In this document: positions 1-7,781 of the stretch, in pieces
How positions within the stretch are numbered: position 1 is the stretch's first letter
Layout: every line of letters starts with the position of its first letter
NCBI GenBank assembly: GCA_002431635.1
Contig: DJGH01000016.1
Coordinates: 1 to 17,237 of the forward strand
Source of the DNA: Petrotoga sp. UBA5851
Lineage (GTDB): Bacteria; Thermotogota; Thermotogae; Petrotogales; Petrotogaceae
Direction: 5' to 3'
DNA length: 17,237 nt
Program-made: the position numbers and the translations under genes
Notes under the pieces: model-generated
Database searches by the model: none
The model's input: the letters and a program-made list of their open reading frames with translations, nothing else
Told to the model about the DNA's origin: nothing

Positions 1-45
1 CGGCGTAAGCCGGGAGGGATTTAATCTCCCATCAAGGAGAGAGTT
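1..45. other. Window-edge intergenic stretch with two small inverted repeats
   Basis: This stretch lies downstream of the minus-strand SUMF1-like gene. Positions 1-4 (CGGC) and 9-12 (GCCG) form a perfect 4-bp stem around GTAA, a GNRA-type loop when read on the plus strand. Positions 12-16 (GGGAG) and 26-30 (CTCCC) form a second short stem. No T-tract follows on either strand within the window, so neither is a convincing intrinsic terminator. Sequence to the left is missing, so this could be the end of a larger structured element or of another gene. Confidence 0.3.
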
Positions 46-960
46 TTAAGTTTTTGTCCTGGCAATACGAAATCCTACATCTTCTCGTCTGTGTTTAGGA
101 TAGTCATAGCTGCGGCAAGATACTCTTATATTCGTATTATTGGCCAAACTACCTCCACGTTTAACTCTAAAGGCTTCTTGGCTTGAGTTATAAGGATTGA
201 TCTGCGGAGATTTCTCATAGTAGCTTTCGCTATACCAGTCGCTGCACCACTCCCATATATCAGTATTTTTACTTATTATACTTTTCGCACTCTCCCACTC
301 TGCTTCTGTAGGTAATCTATATCCTTCAACTTCACTTGGATCAGTTGTTTTTCTCCCGTTTTTGTCAAGAAAGTTTCCGGAAGCACTGTATGCTTTTGAG
401 AGTTTTTCTCTTTTTGAAAGCCAGTTGCAGTAATCTATAGCTTCATACCAGCTTACATTTACAACTGAATTTTCTCTAAATCCCTTATGTTTAGTTTTTA
501 AAACATCCTCAGCATACCTGCCATACTCTTCAAAGCTTACTTCATAACTTGCTATATAGTAATCATAAGTAATCGTTACTGTATGAGATGGTTTTTCGTT
601 ATCCCTGCCATCCCCTAAAGTATCTCCCATCTGGAAACTATTCTTTTCTACAGCAACCATTCCGGGTAACTTTTCAACTCTCGCCTGTATAAAGTTTGTT
701 TTTTCATTTTCAATGTCAAAAGTGCTCTGTTGTTCTTCTTTGATTTCTTCTATAGCAATACTTTCAAAATCTGTATCTATATTTTCCAAAGTCGGAATCT
801 CATTATTCAATGAAACTGTTTCTTTTTCTTCAGACGGATCTTCTTTGGCTTGTGATGCTTTTGGTTCTTCTGAAATAGTTGTTTTTTCTGTTGAGAATAT
901 CTTGCTTAATCCGCTTACAATAACAAATAATAAAATGACTAAAAATATTGCAATCTCCAT
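46..960 (-). CDS. Membrane-anchored SUMF1/formylglycine-generating-enzyme-like protein (probably non-catalytic)
   Basis: The 304-residue protein has a hydrophobic N-terminal segment (about residues 4-19), an acidic low-complexity linker rich in E, S and T (about 24-90), and a SUMF1 (FGE-sulfatase) domain from about 98 to the end. Domain landmarks are GMVAVEKNSFQMG (100-112), VSWYEAIDYCNW (169-180), YRLPTEAEWE (214-223), WEWCSDWY (236-243), VKRGGS (266-271) and GFR (296-298). Catalytic FGEs carry RGGSW followed by a cysteine pair. Here W is replaced by L272 and neither cysteine is present, so sulfatase-activating chemistry is unlikely. The region between EWE and WEWC is also shorter than usual, with no YPWG-like segment. 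A structural or ligand-binding role is more plausible. The ATG has a good AGGAG site (966-970). It lies 58 bp downstream of recN on the same strand and may be co-transcribed. Confidence 0.85.
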   Translation of the reverse strand: MEIAIFLVILLFVIVSGLSKIFSTEKTTISEEPKASQAKEDPSEEKETVSLNNEIPTLENIDTDFESIAIEEIKEEQQSTFDIENEKTNFIQARVEKLPGMVAVEKNSFQMGDTLGDGRDNEKPSHTVTITYDYYIASYEVSFEEYGRYAEDVLKTKHKGFRENSVVNVSWYEAIDYCNWLSKREKLSKAYSASGNFLDKNGRKTTDPSEVEGYRLPTEAEWESAKSIISKNTDIWEWCSDWYSESYYEKSPQINPYNSSQEAFRVKRGGSLANNTNIRVSCRSYDYPKHRREDVGFRIARTKT

Positions 961-1018
961 TTTTGCTCCTTTTTGTTTTATTAGTATTTGATCTGAGCCA
1001 GTTTTTCAGGAACTGAGC

Positions 1019-2617
1019 TTATACAATAATCTCACCGTACATATCTTTTATTTCTTTTTCGCGTTGTTCTCCTGTCAGCTCGGTCACAGTTGAATAGACT
1101 AGATCTGTATTCTGTACTTTGGTGATTTTCAGATGTTTTTCCGCCAGATTGGCCACCTGCGGCATATGGGTTATGACTATAAGCTGTTTATCTTTTGAGA
1201 GTTCTTTTAGTTTCTCTCCTACGGTCATTGCCATCCTTGGACCTACACCTGCATCGACCTCATCGTAAAGCATTGAATCAACAGAATGATCAGTTCCGAA
1301 AACTGTTTCTATGGCCAAAAATATTCTGGACATTTCTCCGCCTGAGGCTATCTTGTCAAGAGGTAGGAAGTCCGACTGTGGATTTGTTTTCATTAGTATC
1401 CGTATTCTGTGTGCCGATATTTGTCCCGGTTCTTTAAGTTTTTCAAAGTAAAAATCTATCTCTGCATTCTGCATGTTAAGATCTGCAAGGTTCTTTTCGA
1501 TCCCCTGCTTTATCTGTTTCAGATAAGGCATTGATTCGTTGATTATACGTTCGCTTACTTCAAAAAGATGTTTTTTTATTTTTTCCATCCTTGGTGTAAG
1601 TTCGTTCATTATGCTTTCAAGTTCATATAATCTATTAAGTTCTTCTTCAAATTTTTTGCAGTTTGTAATAACGTCATCCAAAGACGGGCCATACTTTCTT
1701 TTGAGCATAAGAACCGCATTAAGTCTCTCACTTACATTGTTCAGCTCCTGAGGATCTGTCTGCAGGTCTAAAAGCTTTTTTTCTATGGCATCATATAGCT
1801 CAAGGAGCTGCTGCTGAATACTTATGGCAAGCTGCTCAGCATCTTTAAACCCGTACTCCCTGATTTTGGAAAGATTGTATGCGACCGTACCTATAGAATT
1901 ATCAGTGTTGAACTCTTCTGAATCTTTCAGCAGCTGCATGTTCTCATATAGGTTTTTCTTTATTTCCTGTATGTTGTTCAAAGCTCTGAATCTTTCCGAA
2001 AGCTCTGTATCTTCATTAGGCTGGGGATCGGTCTTTTTTATTTCATTTATTTGAAAGTTGAGCATGTCTATCTTTCTAAGTACTTCAGACGGATCCGAAG
2101 GTATGGCAGCCGATTTTTCCCTAAGTATGCTGTATTCGCTGTAAAGGCTGTTATATTCAGCAAAAGCTTCGCTATACTTATTAATTATAATATCGTACAT
2201 AAGCTTGTTCTGATATAGAGGATCACGTAATATGGCACTTGATTCCTGAGAATGAATTTCAATGAGGTATTTGCCTATTTCTTCTATTATATTTTTGGTT
2301 ACTATCATTCCGTTTATCCTGTAAAGTGTCTTTTTAGATGAGAAGTTCGCAGAGACAACTGCTTCATTTGATTCAATTCCCGTTGTCTGGGTAATAATCT
2401 TTTTAACTGTATCGTTCAGATTGAAAAATGCAGATATCATGCCGTCCTGGTTCTTGAGTTCGGATGGGAACTGTCCTGTTATAAGCGAGTTTATGGCGCT
2501 TATAAACATTGATTTGCCAGCTCCTGACTCCCCGCTTATTATATTAAGCCCATCCGAAAACTCTATATTTTCATCCTTAAACAGTCCAAAATTTTTCAGA
2601 GAAAGAGAAACTAGCAC
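1019..2617 (-). CDS. recN: DNA repair protein RecN
   Basis: RecN is an SMC-like ATPase of double-strand break repair acting with RecA in the cytoplasm. The 532-residue protein has the expected split ATPase: Walker A GESGAGKS (29-36) at the N-terminus, a helical coiled-coil middle (about 140-390), then the ABC signature ASGGEMSR (424-431), Walker B SMLYDE (448-453) and H-loop VITHMPQVA (481-489). The family is usually about 550-570 residues, so this is a slightly short but complete member. The start is GTG at 2615-2617, giving the typical beginning with NFGLF (9-13) followed by a beta strand. It is preceded by an unusual G-rich ribosome site, GGGGGTG (2622-2628). The gene is divergent from ackA. 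The usual clostridial neighbours (argR, spoIVB) are not present. Confidence 0.96.
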   Translation of the reverse strand: MLVSLSLKNFGLFKDENIEFSDGLNIISGESGAGKSMFISAINSLITGQFPSELKNQDGMISAFFNLNDTVKKIITQTTGIESNEAVVSANFSSKKTLYRINGMIVTKNIIEEIGKYLIEIHSQESSAILRDPLYQNKLMYDIIINKYSEAFAEYNSLYSEYSILREKSAAIPSDPSEVLRKIDMLNFQINEIKKTDPQPNEDTELSERFRALNNIQEIKKNLYENMQLLKDSEEFNTDNSIGTVAYNLSKIREYGFKDAEQLAISIQQQLLELYDAIEKKLLDLQTDPQELNNVSERLNAVLMLKRKYGPSLDDVITNCKKFEEELNRLYELESIMNELTPRMEKIKKHLFEVSERIINESMPYLKQIKQGIEKNLADLNMQNAEIDFYFEKLKEPGQISAHRIRILMKTNPQSDFLPLDKIASGGEMSRIFLAIETVFGTDHSVDSMLYDEVDAGVGPRMAMTVGEKLKELSKDKQLIVITHMPQVANLAEKHLKITKVQNTDLVYSTVTELTGEQREKEIKDMYGEIIV

Positions 2618-2655
2618 CTTACACCCCCAGATCTTATACTTTTTGCCTTTTCTTA

Positions 2656-2661
2656 ATTATA
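2656..2661 (-). promoter_or_regulatory. Possible -10 element for recN
   Basis: On the minus strand this reads TATAAT, 38 bases upstream of the recN GTG start. A matching -35 box at the expected distance is poor, so this is only a candidate. The rest of the 221-bp divergent recN-ackA spacer (2618-2838) shows no ORF or obvious structured RNA. Confidence 0.3.
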
Positions 2662-2766
2662 TCATTTATTAATGTGTGGTTGTTTAGCTTTATATGTTTT
2701 TGAAAGAAAATGAGAGGTCATTCACTTTTTCTGCTATTATTTACACGGAAAAACTCACAGCCTTAA

Positions 2767-2794
2767 TTGATTTATTATTTATTTAGTCTATAAT
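2767..2794 (+). promoter_or_regulatory. Probable housekeeping-type promoter of ackA
   Basis: TTGATT (2767-2772) and a perfect TATAAT (2789-2794) are separated by 16 bp, a good sigma-70/SigA-type pair. Transcription would begin near 2801, giving a leader of about 38 nt before the ackA start. The leader holds the Shine-Dalgarno AAGGAGG (2825-2831), seven bases before the ATG. Confidence 0.65.
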
Positions 2795-2838
2795 ATATAT
2801 GATGTATATGAAGAAATTAATTCCAAGGAGGATAAAAG

Positions 2839-4062
2839 ATGAAGATACTCGTTATTAACTGCGGAAGTTCATCCATAAAATATCAGCTTCTGGACATGGA
2901 TACCGAAAGTGTCATTGCGAAAGGTCTCGTTGAACGAATAGGCATTGACGGTTCAAGAATAGTCCATAGTGTAAACGGTAAGAAAACTACCTTGAATGAT
3001 GATATCAAGGATCATGAAAAAGGTCTGAAATTAGTTCTTGATATCCTTGTCTCAAAGGATCTCGGCGTTCTGAACTCTCTGGATGAAATAGATGCAATTG
3101 GTCACAGAGTTGTACACGGTGGAGAAAAGTTTGCATCCTCGGTAAGAATCAACTCTGAGATGTTAAACACAATGGAAATGCTTTCCTTTCTCGCTCCGCT
3201 CCATAACCCTGCAAATATAACCGGAATAAAAGCCGCTATGAGAATTTTGCCAAATGTTCCGCAGATCGGTGTTTTTGACACTGCCTTCCATCAGACCATG
3301 CCTGAAAAATCGTTTATGTATGCCATTCCGAAAGAGTACTATGACAAGTATAAGGTTCGCAGGTACGGTTTTCACGGCACAAGTCACAGATATGTATCGC
3401 AAAGAGCTGCGAAATTTCTGGGAAAAGACGTTAGGACACTCAAGATAATTACCGTGCATGTAGGAAACGGCGGATCTGTTGCGGCAGTATGCAATGGAAG
3501 ATCAGTAGACACTTCGATGGGTTTTACTCCTCTGGAAGGGCTTGTAATGGGAACCAGATGCGGAGATATTGATCCGAGCATAGTTACTTTTCTTCAGCAG
3601 GAAGAAGGTCTTTCTTCCAAGCAGGTAAGCGATGTTCTAAATAAAAAATCAGGAATGGCTGGCCTTACAAACGGGCTCAGCGATATGAGGGATATTGAAA
3701 ACGGAGCTTTGAACGGTGATGCAATATGCACTCTTGCACACGATATATATGAGTACAGAATTGCTAAGTATATCGGCGCATACACCGCTGCCATGAACGG
3801 CGTAGACGTTATAGTCTTTACGGCAGGCGTTGGCGAAAACTCGCCGCTGTTGAGAAAAAATATAGTAAATAGATATCTCGGATACCTCGGAATAACTCTG
3901 GACGAACAGAAAAACAATATGCGCGGTGATGATAATGAAATATCTACAGCAGATTCCAGGGTAAAGGTTCTTGTCATTCCTACAAATGAAGAGCTCATGA
4001 TAGCAAGAGATACAAAGGAAATTGTAGAAAAGAACCTCAATGAACTGAAAACAACTTTATAG
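2839..4062 (+). CDS. ackA: Acetate kinase
   Basis: Interconverts acetate + ATP and acetyl phosphate + ADP; in fermenters it is the main substrate-level phosphorylation step of acetate production. The 407-residue length is normal. Signature elements include INCGSSSIK (6-14), GHRVVHGGE (88-96), FDTAFHQ (146-152), YGFHGTSH (176-183), HVGNGGS (207-213), MGTRCGD (237-243), TAGVGENS and PTNEE near 381-385. Residues matching the Methanosarcina enzyme's Arg91, Asp148, His180, Arg241 and Glu384 are all present (here about R90, D147, H179, R240, E384), so it should be active. It has its own promoter (2767-2794), an AAGGAGG site and a strong terminator (4071-4103), so it looks monocistronic. No pta is next to it. 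It could supply ATP from the pyruvate-level product of the downstream purine operon, but there is no transcriptional link. Confidence 0.98.
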   Translation: MKILVINCGSSSIKYQLLDMDTESVIAKGLVERIGIDGSRIVHSVNGKKTTLNDDIKDHEKGLKLVLDILVSKDLGVLNSLDEIDAIGHRVVHGGEKFASSVRINSEMLNTMEMLSFLAPLHNPANITGIKAAMRILPNVPQIGVFDTAFHQTMPEKSFMYAIPKEYYDKYKVRRYGFHGTSHRYVSQRAAKFLGKDVRTLKIITVHVGNGGSVAAVCNGRSVDTSMGFTPLEGLVMGTRCGDIDPSIVTFLQQEEGLSSKQVSDVLNKKSGMAGLTNGLSDMRDIENGALNGDAICTLAHDIYEYRIAKYIGAYTAAMNGVDVIVFTAGVGENSPLLRKNIVNRYLGYLGITLDEQKNNMRGDDNEISTADSRVKVLVIPTNEELMIARDTKEIVEKNLNELKTTL

Positions 4063-4070
4063 ACCGGTCA

Positions 4071-4103
4071 AAAACACGAAGCTTAACCGCTTCGTGTTTT
4101 TTT
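4071..4103. terminator. Strong intrinsic terminator after ackA, possibly bidirectional
   Basis: A perfect 12-bp stem (4071-4082 with 4089-4100) closes a 6-nt loop and runs into seven T residues (4097-4103) on the plus strand, nine bases after the ackA stop. On the minus strand the same stem ends in five T residues (complement of 4070-4074). It could therefore also stop leftward transcription that reads through from the purine operon across the 4172-5014 gene. Confidence 0.9.
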
Positions 4104-4113
4104 GTATATCTGA

Positions 4114-4119
4114 TATAAT
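4114..4119 (+). promoter_or_regulatory. Candidate -10 box for the toroid-protein gene
   Basis: A perfect TATAAT lies just after the ackA terminator and 52 bases before the next start codon. The -35 position would fall in the terminator stem (TTCGTG, 4091-4096) and matches poorly. An alternative TATAAA is at 4129-4134. The downstream gene must have its own promoter if the terminator is efficient, but which box is used cannot be decided here. Confidence 0.35.
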
Positions 4120-4171
4120 TTTTTAACATATAAAATCTTTTTATGATAATTTTTGAGATAGGGAGGTTAAG

Positions 4172-5014
4172 ATGAATGATTCTGTATGGGCGGGGAAAAT
4201 TTTATCTGCTCAGAATTCAGACGGCAGTTGGGGATTTTTTCATTCGATGTGCAGTATTTCAGGTTCAAAAAGAATAACAACCGAACAAGCTCTGAGACGG
4301 CTAAGAAAACTTGGCTTTACCAAAGAAGATAAGGTTATTTCAAAAGCCTTGTCCTACATACAAAAATGCCTCGAAGGATCGGTTTTTATTCCTGACAGAA
4401 GAGAAAAATTCAGAGATTGGGATGTTTTCTTTTCTTTTATCTTTTCAGCATGGCTAAAGTTATTTGATGCACAGACTCCACAATCAGAAGAAATTGCCTT
4501 AAAGCTTGGAACTGTTGTTGAAAAAGCTTTTGAACAGAAAGTTTTTAATATTGGTCTGTATCTTTCGGAGTTTGAAAAAAGGTTTGGCGTTAAGCCTCAT
4601 AATGAAAGAAACTTTGATTTTGTAAGTTTCTACCAGGTTGTTCTGCTGAAAGACATCCTTACTCGTCAGACAGAGCATCTGATGTTAAAGTACATTCTAA
4701 ATAAGGATGACGGAATATATTATATATACAATAAAAAACTCAGCCTTCTTCCGGCCGAGTTTAAGTCTTTACAGACTGTAAGATATCTGGATGCAGTTGA
4801 GCTCATCGCAGAATACCGTTATTCTTCTAGCTGCCTTGCTTTTGTGTCCGACTGGCTTAAGCATAATGTCCAAGAAGATGGTTTCTGGGATTTAGGAGCA
4901 AAGGCAAAAGATAATATCAACTTCCCGATATCTGATTCGTGGAGAAGCTCAGACTCCAGGAAAAAAGATTGTACCACAAGAGTTAATAGGCTTATGTGCA
5001 TGATTCAAAAATAG
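4172..5014 (+). CDS. Alpha/alpha-toroid (terpenoid cyclase/prenyltransferase-like) protein of unknown function
   Basis: This 280-residue protein is not recognised by name. Residues 14-21 (QNSDGSWG) and about 234-239 (QEDGFW) match the QxxDGSW-type repeat of the squalene-cyclase/prenyltransferase toroid fold. One sits at each end, with helices between (for example about 36-68). This suggests a compact barrel of alpha-hairpins. I see no DxDD of squalene-hopene cyclases and no obvious zinc-ligand set of protein prenyltransferases, so catalysis cannot be inferred. There is no signal peptide or membrane segment, so it is probably cytoplasmic. The start is supported by GGGAGG (4161-4166). The gene ends only 8 bp from the convergent end of the purine operon, with no terminator between them. 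Confidence 0.75.
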   Translation: MNDSVWAGKILSAQNSDGSWGFFHSMCSISGSKRITTEQALRRLRKLGFTKEDKVISKALSYIQKCLEGSVFIPDRREKFRDWDVFFSFIFSAWLKLFDAQTPQSEEIALKLGTVVEKAFEQKVFNIGLYLSEFEKRFGVKPHNERNFDFVSFYQVVLLKDILTRQTEHLMLKYILNKDDGIYYIYNKKLSLLPAEFKSLQTVRYLDAVELIAEYRYSSSCLAFVSDWLKHNVQEDGFWDLGAKAKDNINFPISDSWRSSDSRKKDCTTRVNRLMCMIQK

Positions 5015-5022
5015 ATTAGTAA

Positions 5023-7332
5023 TCAGTACTCGTTTTTTTCTTTAAAAAATACAATATTCTCAGGTGTTACAGGAAGTTTCCTTATCCGCTTTCCTGTTCC
5101 ATTAAATATAGCGTTGGCTATTGCAGCCGGTGGTGTATCTATTCCTATCTCTCCTACGGATTTTGCACCGAAAGGGCCTGAAGGTTCATAACTTTCTGCA
5201 AACTCCACTGTTATTTTTCCGATATCTTTGCGTGATGGAATGTGATAAGTCATCATATTGTCAGAAAGGAGTTTACCGGAACGGCTTTTTATAACTTCCT
5301 CATACAGTGCCATCCCTATTCCCTGCACAATAGCTCCTTCCACCTGTACCTTTGCAAGGTTTGGATTTATAGGCGTACCACAGTCAACAACCGCCACATA
5401 TTCTATAACTTCAACTTTTCCGGTAAGCATGTCTGTTTCTATCTCGACAAACCCTGCCATATACGGCGGAGGAGAAACGGCCGGGACATAGCTTGCACAG
5501 GAGTATATCTGTTCCTGGCTGCCGCTGTAATATATTACTGTTGAAAGTTCCTTCAGAGATATCTGCGTATTATCGGGACCATAAATGACACCTTCACTAT
5601 ATCTGATCTGAGACATGCTGCACTTGAAATATTCAGCCGCCTTTTCCATAATACTTTCCTTTATTTTTTCTGCTGCCTTTTTCACAGCATTACCGGAAGC
5701 ATACGTGGTGCTTGAAGCATATGCTCCTTTATCAAAAGGGGTAAGATCGGTATCTGAAGAGTACACTATAATTTTTTCCATCGGTACTTCCAACACATCC
5801 GCCGCTATCTGAGCCAGGATGGTATCACTTCCCGTACCAAGATCGGTTGCTCCGATAGTTAAGTTAAAAAAGCCATCATCATTAAGCTTTATGGCTGCGC
5901 TTGCCATATCGTAGTTTGCTATTGCCGAGCCTTGCATGGCTATAGCCATTCCGACACTTCGGACTTTGTTGGTAGATATCTTTCTGCATGGATACTTTTC
6001 TTTCCATCCTATCAGCTCCATACCACGGCTTACACAGTAATCCAGCTTGCATGAATTTATAATAGTGTCCGTTCCTTCCCTGCCTTCTCCCATAATTCTG
6101 AATATAGGGGAAGTTTCACCCTGTTTTATCATATTTATTTTTCTTATTTCTATGGGATTCATACCCAGTTTTTGAGCAAGCTCGTCAATTGCCGATTCGA
6201 GGGCAAAATTTCCCTGAACTGCCCCGTATCCTCTGTAAGCACCGGCCGGTGTATTGTTGGTATAAACAACCTTTCCGTCAAATCGTACTGCATTGACTTT
6301 GTTATAAAGGGGCAAAACTTTGGAACCGGCTACCATGAGCACAGTAAGTGCGTGTTCGCCATACGCTCCTGTATCTGAAAGGATTTTGAAATCAATCGCA
6401 TTTATCATACCGTTTTTTCCGGCACCTATTGTCACATCTATTCTCATAGGATGCCTTGTATATGTGGCATGAAAAACTTCCCGGCGGGTATATACCATCT
6501 TGGCAGGTAATCCTGTTTTTATGGTTACTGCCGCACAATAAACCTCTCCGTGTATTGCCTGCTTGCCTCCAAATCCTCCGCCTATACGTGGTTTTATGAC
6601 TCTTATCTTGTGCATGGGATATTCAAGAACTCTGCTGAGTATTCTCCGCACATGAAAGGGAGTCTGAGTAGTGCTCAGAACAGTAAGCCTTCCCTGATAG
6701 TCAAAGTACGTTGCACATGCATGCGGTTCCATCATAACATGCGCCTGTGCCTGCGTGTAATATGTCGAGCGTACTATTACCTCAGAACGAGAGAGCTCTT
6801 TTTCAACATCATTCGTACTCATGCTGTAAGAAGCCGCAAGATTTTTTTTAGCGTTGTAGCCGATATCAAAAGTCGGATGTGCTTCTTCTTCAGGATGAAT
6901 GACAACTTTGTTTTCATATGCTTTTTCAAAATCATTTATACTTTCATACTTCTCATATTCTATATTTATTAGTTTTAAAGCCCTTTCCGCACTTTTTTCA
7001 TCACGTGCTGCCACAACTGCGACTTCATCGCCTATATAACGGACATAATCATCAAGGGCAAACTTATCATATGGGGATGGTTCAGGCTCTCCCTGTCCTG
7101 CTCTTGTGAATATCCTTCTGGGAAAATCTTTTTTTGTCAAAATACAGACAACTCCTTCGACGTTCTCAGCCGCCGAAGTATCTATTTTTTGCACTTTGGC
7201 ATAACTGTAAGGACTTCTAAGCATCTTTACCACAATGCTGTATGCAGGAGCAAGATCATCAACATAGGCTGCTTTTCCCAAGGCTAGTCCGGATGAATCA
7301 ATTTTCGGAACAGAAAGCCTGACCTGCTTCAT
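5023..7332 (-). CDS. Molybdenum hydroxylase, large molybdopterin-binding subunit (xanthine dehydrogenase/XdhD-like)
   Basis: Catalytic subunit of a xanthine-oxidase-family enzyme, hydroxylating a (probably purine) heterocycle at a Mo-pterin centre. The 769 residues show the small hammerhead domain (about 15-125), then the two Mo-cofactor domains. Landmarks are MEPHA (201-205), GGGFGGKQ (251-258), AYRGYG (365-370), DLGTGSDT (497-504), GNAVKK (547-552), VEGAIVQGIGMA (664-675) and FGAKSVGE (721-728). E728 is the expected catalytic glutamate. R367 matches the substrate-binding arginine of bovine XOR. Q258 stands where bovine XOR has Glu802. No Cox-type AYxCSFR loop is present. The [2Fe-2S] and FAD modules are separate genes just upstream, each with a 4-bp ATGA overlap, unlike the fused E. 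coli XdhD. It uses a GGGGGTG ribosome site (7338-7344). It is the last gene of the operon. Whether it is selenium-dependent cannot be read from sequence. Confidence 0.92.
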   Translation of the reverse strand: MKQVRLSVPKIDSSGLALGKAAYVDDLAPAYSIVVKMLRSPYSYAKVQKIDTSAAENVEGVVCILTKKDFPRRIFTRAGQGEPEPSPYDKFALDDYVRYIGDEVAVVAARDEKSAERALKLINIEYEKYESINDFEKAYENKVVIHPEEEAHPTFDIGYNAKKNLAASYSMSTNDVEKELSRSEVIVRSTYYTQAQAHVMMEPHACATYFDYQGRLTVLSTTQTPFHVRRILSRVLEYPMHKIRVIKPRIGGGFGGKQAIHGEVYCAAVTIKTGLPAKMVYTRREVFHATYTRHPMRIDVTIGAGKNGMINAIDFKILSDTGAYGEHALTVLMVAGSKVLPLYNKVNAVRFDGKVVYTNNTPAGAYRGYGAVQGNFALESAIDELAQKLGMNPIEIRKINMIKQGETSPIFRIMGEGREGTDTIINSCKLDYCVSRGMELIGWKEKYPCRKISTNKVRSVGMAIAMQGSAIANYDMASAAIKLNDDGFFNLTIGATDLGTGSDTILAQIAADVLEVPMEKIIVYSSDTDLTPFDKGAYASSTTYASGNAVKKAAEKIKESIMEKAAEYFKCSMSQIRYSEGVIYGPDNTQISLKELSTVIYYSGSQEQIYSCASYVPAVSPPPYMAGFVEIETDMLTGKVEVIEYVAVVDCGTPINPNLAKVQVEGAIVQGIGMALYEEVIKSRSGKLLSDNMMTYHIPSRKDIGKITVEFAESYEPSGPFGAKSVGEIGIDTPPAAIANAIFNGTGKRIRKLPVTPENIVFFKEKNEY

Positions 7333-7781
7333 ATTTTCACCCCCAGATATCTGGCAACTGCTGCCTCTTGGCTTTCATACCCAGAGCACCTGCACAGGTT
7401 AGCCTGGAGTACCCGTTTTATATCCTTAAGCGTTGGATTGCCTACTGTATTTTTCAGGTAGTATGTGCTTATTATCAAAGATGGGAGACAAAACCCGCAC
7501 TGGTCGGCTCCTTGCGCCGCAATAAACTCTCCTATTTCTCTGGCTTGCTCAGCAATGCCTTCTACCGTTATAATACTGTGTCCGTCAGCTTTGGCAGCTA
7601 AATATGAACATGAAAGTATGGGGCTTGCGTCAAGCAGAACTGTGCATACACCGCAGCTTGAAGTTTCACAACCTTTTTTCACACTCAGACAGCCGGTTTT
7701 TCTAAGAACATCCAAAAGAGTATCGTCCGGACTTATTAGCAGTTCTTTTAAGGTACCGTTCAAATTTATTTTTATTATCAT
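7329..7781 (-). CDS. Molybdenum hydroxylase, [2Fe-2S] iron-sulfur subunit
   Basis: Small electron-transfer subunit (150 residues, typical length) that relays electrons from the Mo centre to FAD. The N-terminal plant-ferredoxin-like domain has C38, C43, C46 and C58 (motif GCETSSCGVC). The C-terminal helical domain has C95, C98, C130 and C132 (motifs CGFC and LCRCSGYE). All eight cysteines for two [2Fe-2S] clusters are present. The start ATG overlaps the stop of the FAD-subunit gene (ATGA), and its own stop overlaps the start of the Mo subunit (ATGA). This implies coupled translation of three subunits in fixed ratio. A GGGAGG site lies inside the end of the upstream gene. It resembles XdhC/CoxS/NdhS-type subunits; the neighbours point to a purine hydroxylase. 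Confidence 0.95.
   Translation of the reverse strand: MIIKINLNGTLKELLISPDDTLLDVLRKTGCLSVKKGCETSSCGVCTVLLDASPILSCSYLAAKADGHSIITVEGIAEQAREIGEFIAAQGADQCGFCLPSLIISTYYLKNTVGNPTLKDIKRVLQANLCRCSGYESQEAAVARYLGVKI

Noticed and set aside
2618..2838. Possible riboswitch or small RNA in the recN-ackA spacer
   Set aside because: Only promoter-like AT-rich elements and a Shine-Dalgarno site are seen; no long paired structure or terminator lies ahead of ackA.
5023..7332. Carbon monoxide dehydrogenase large subunit
   Set aside because: No AYxCSFR-type active-site loop; the neighbourhood is purine-related.
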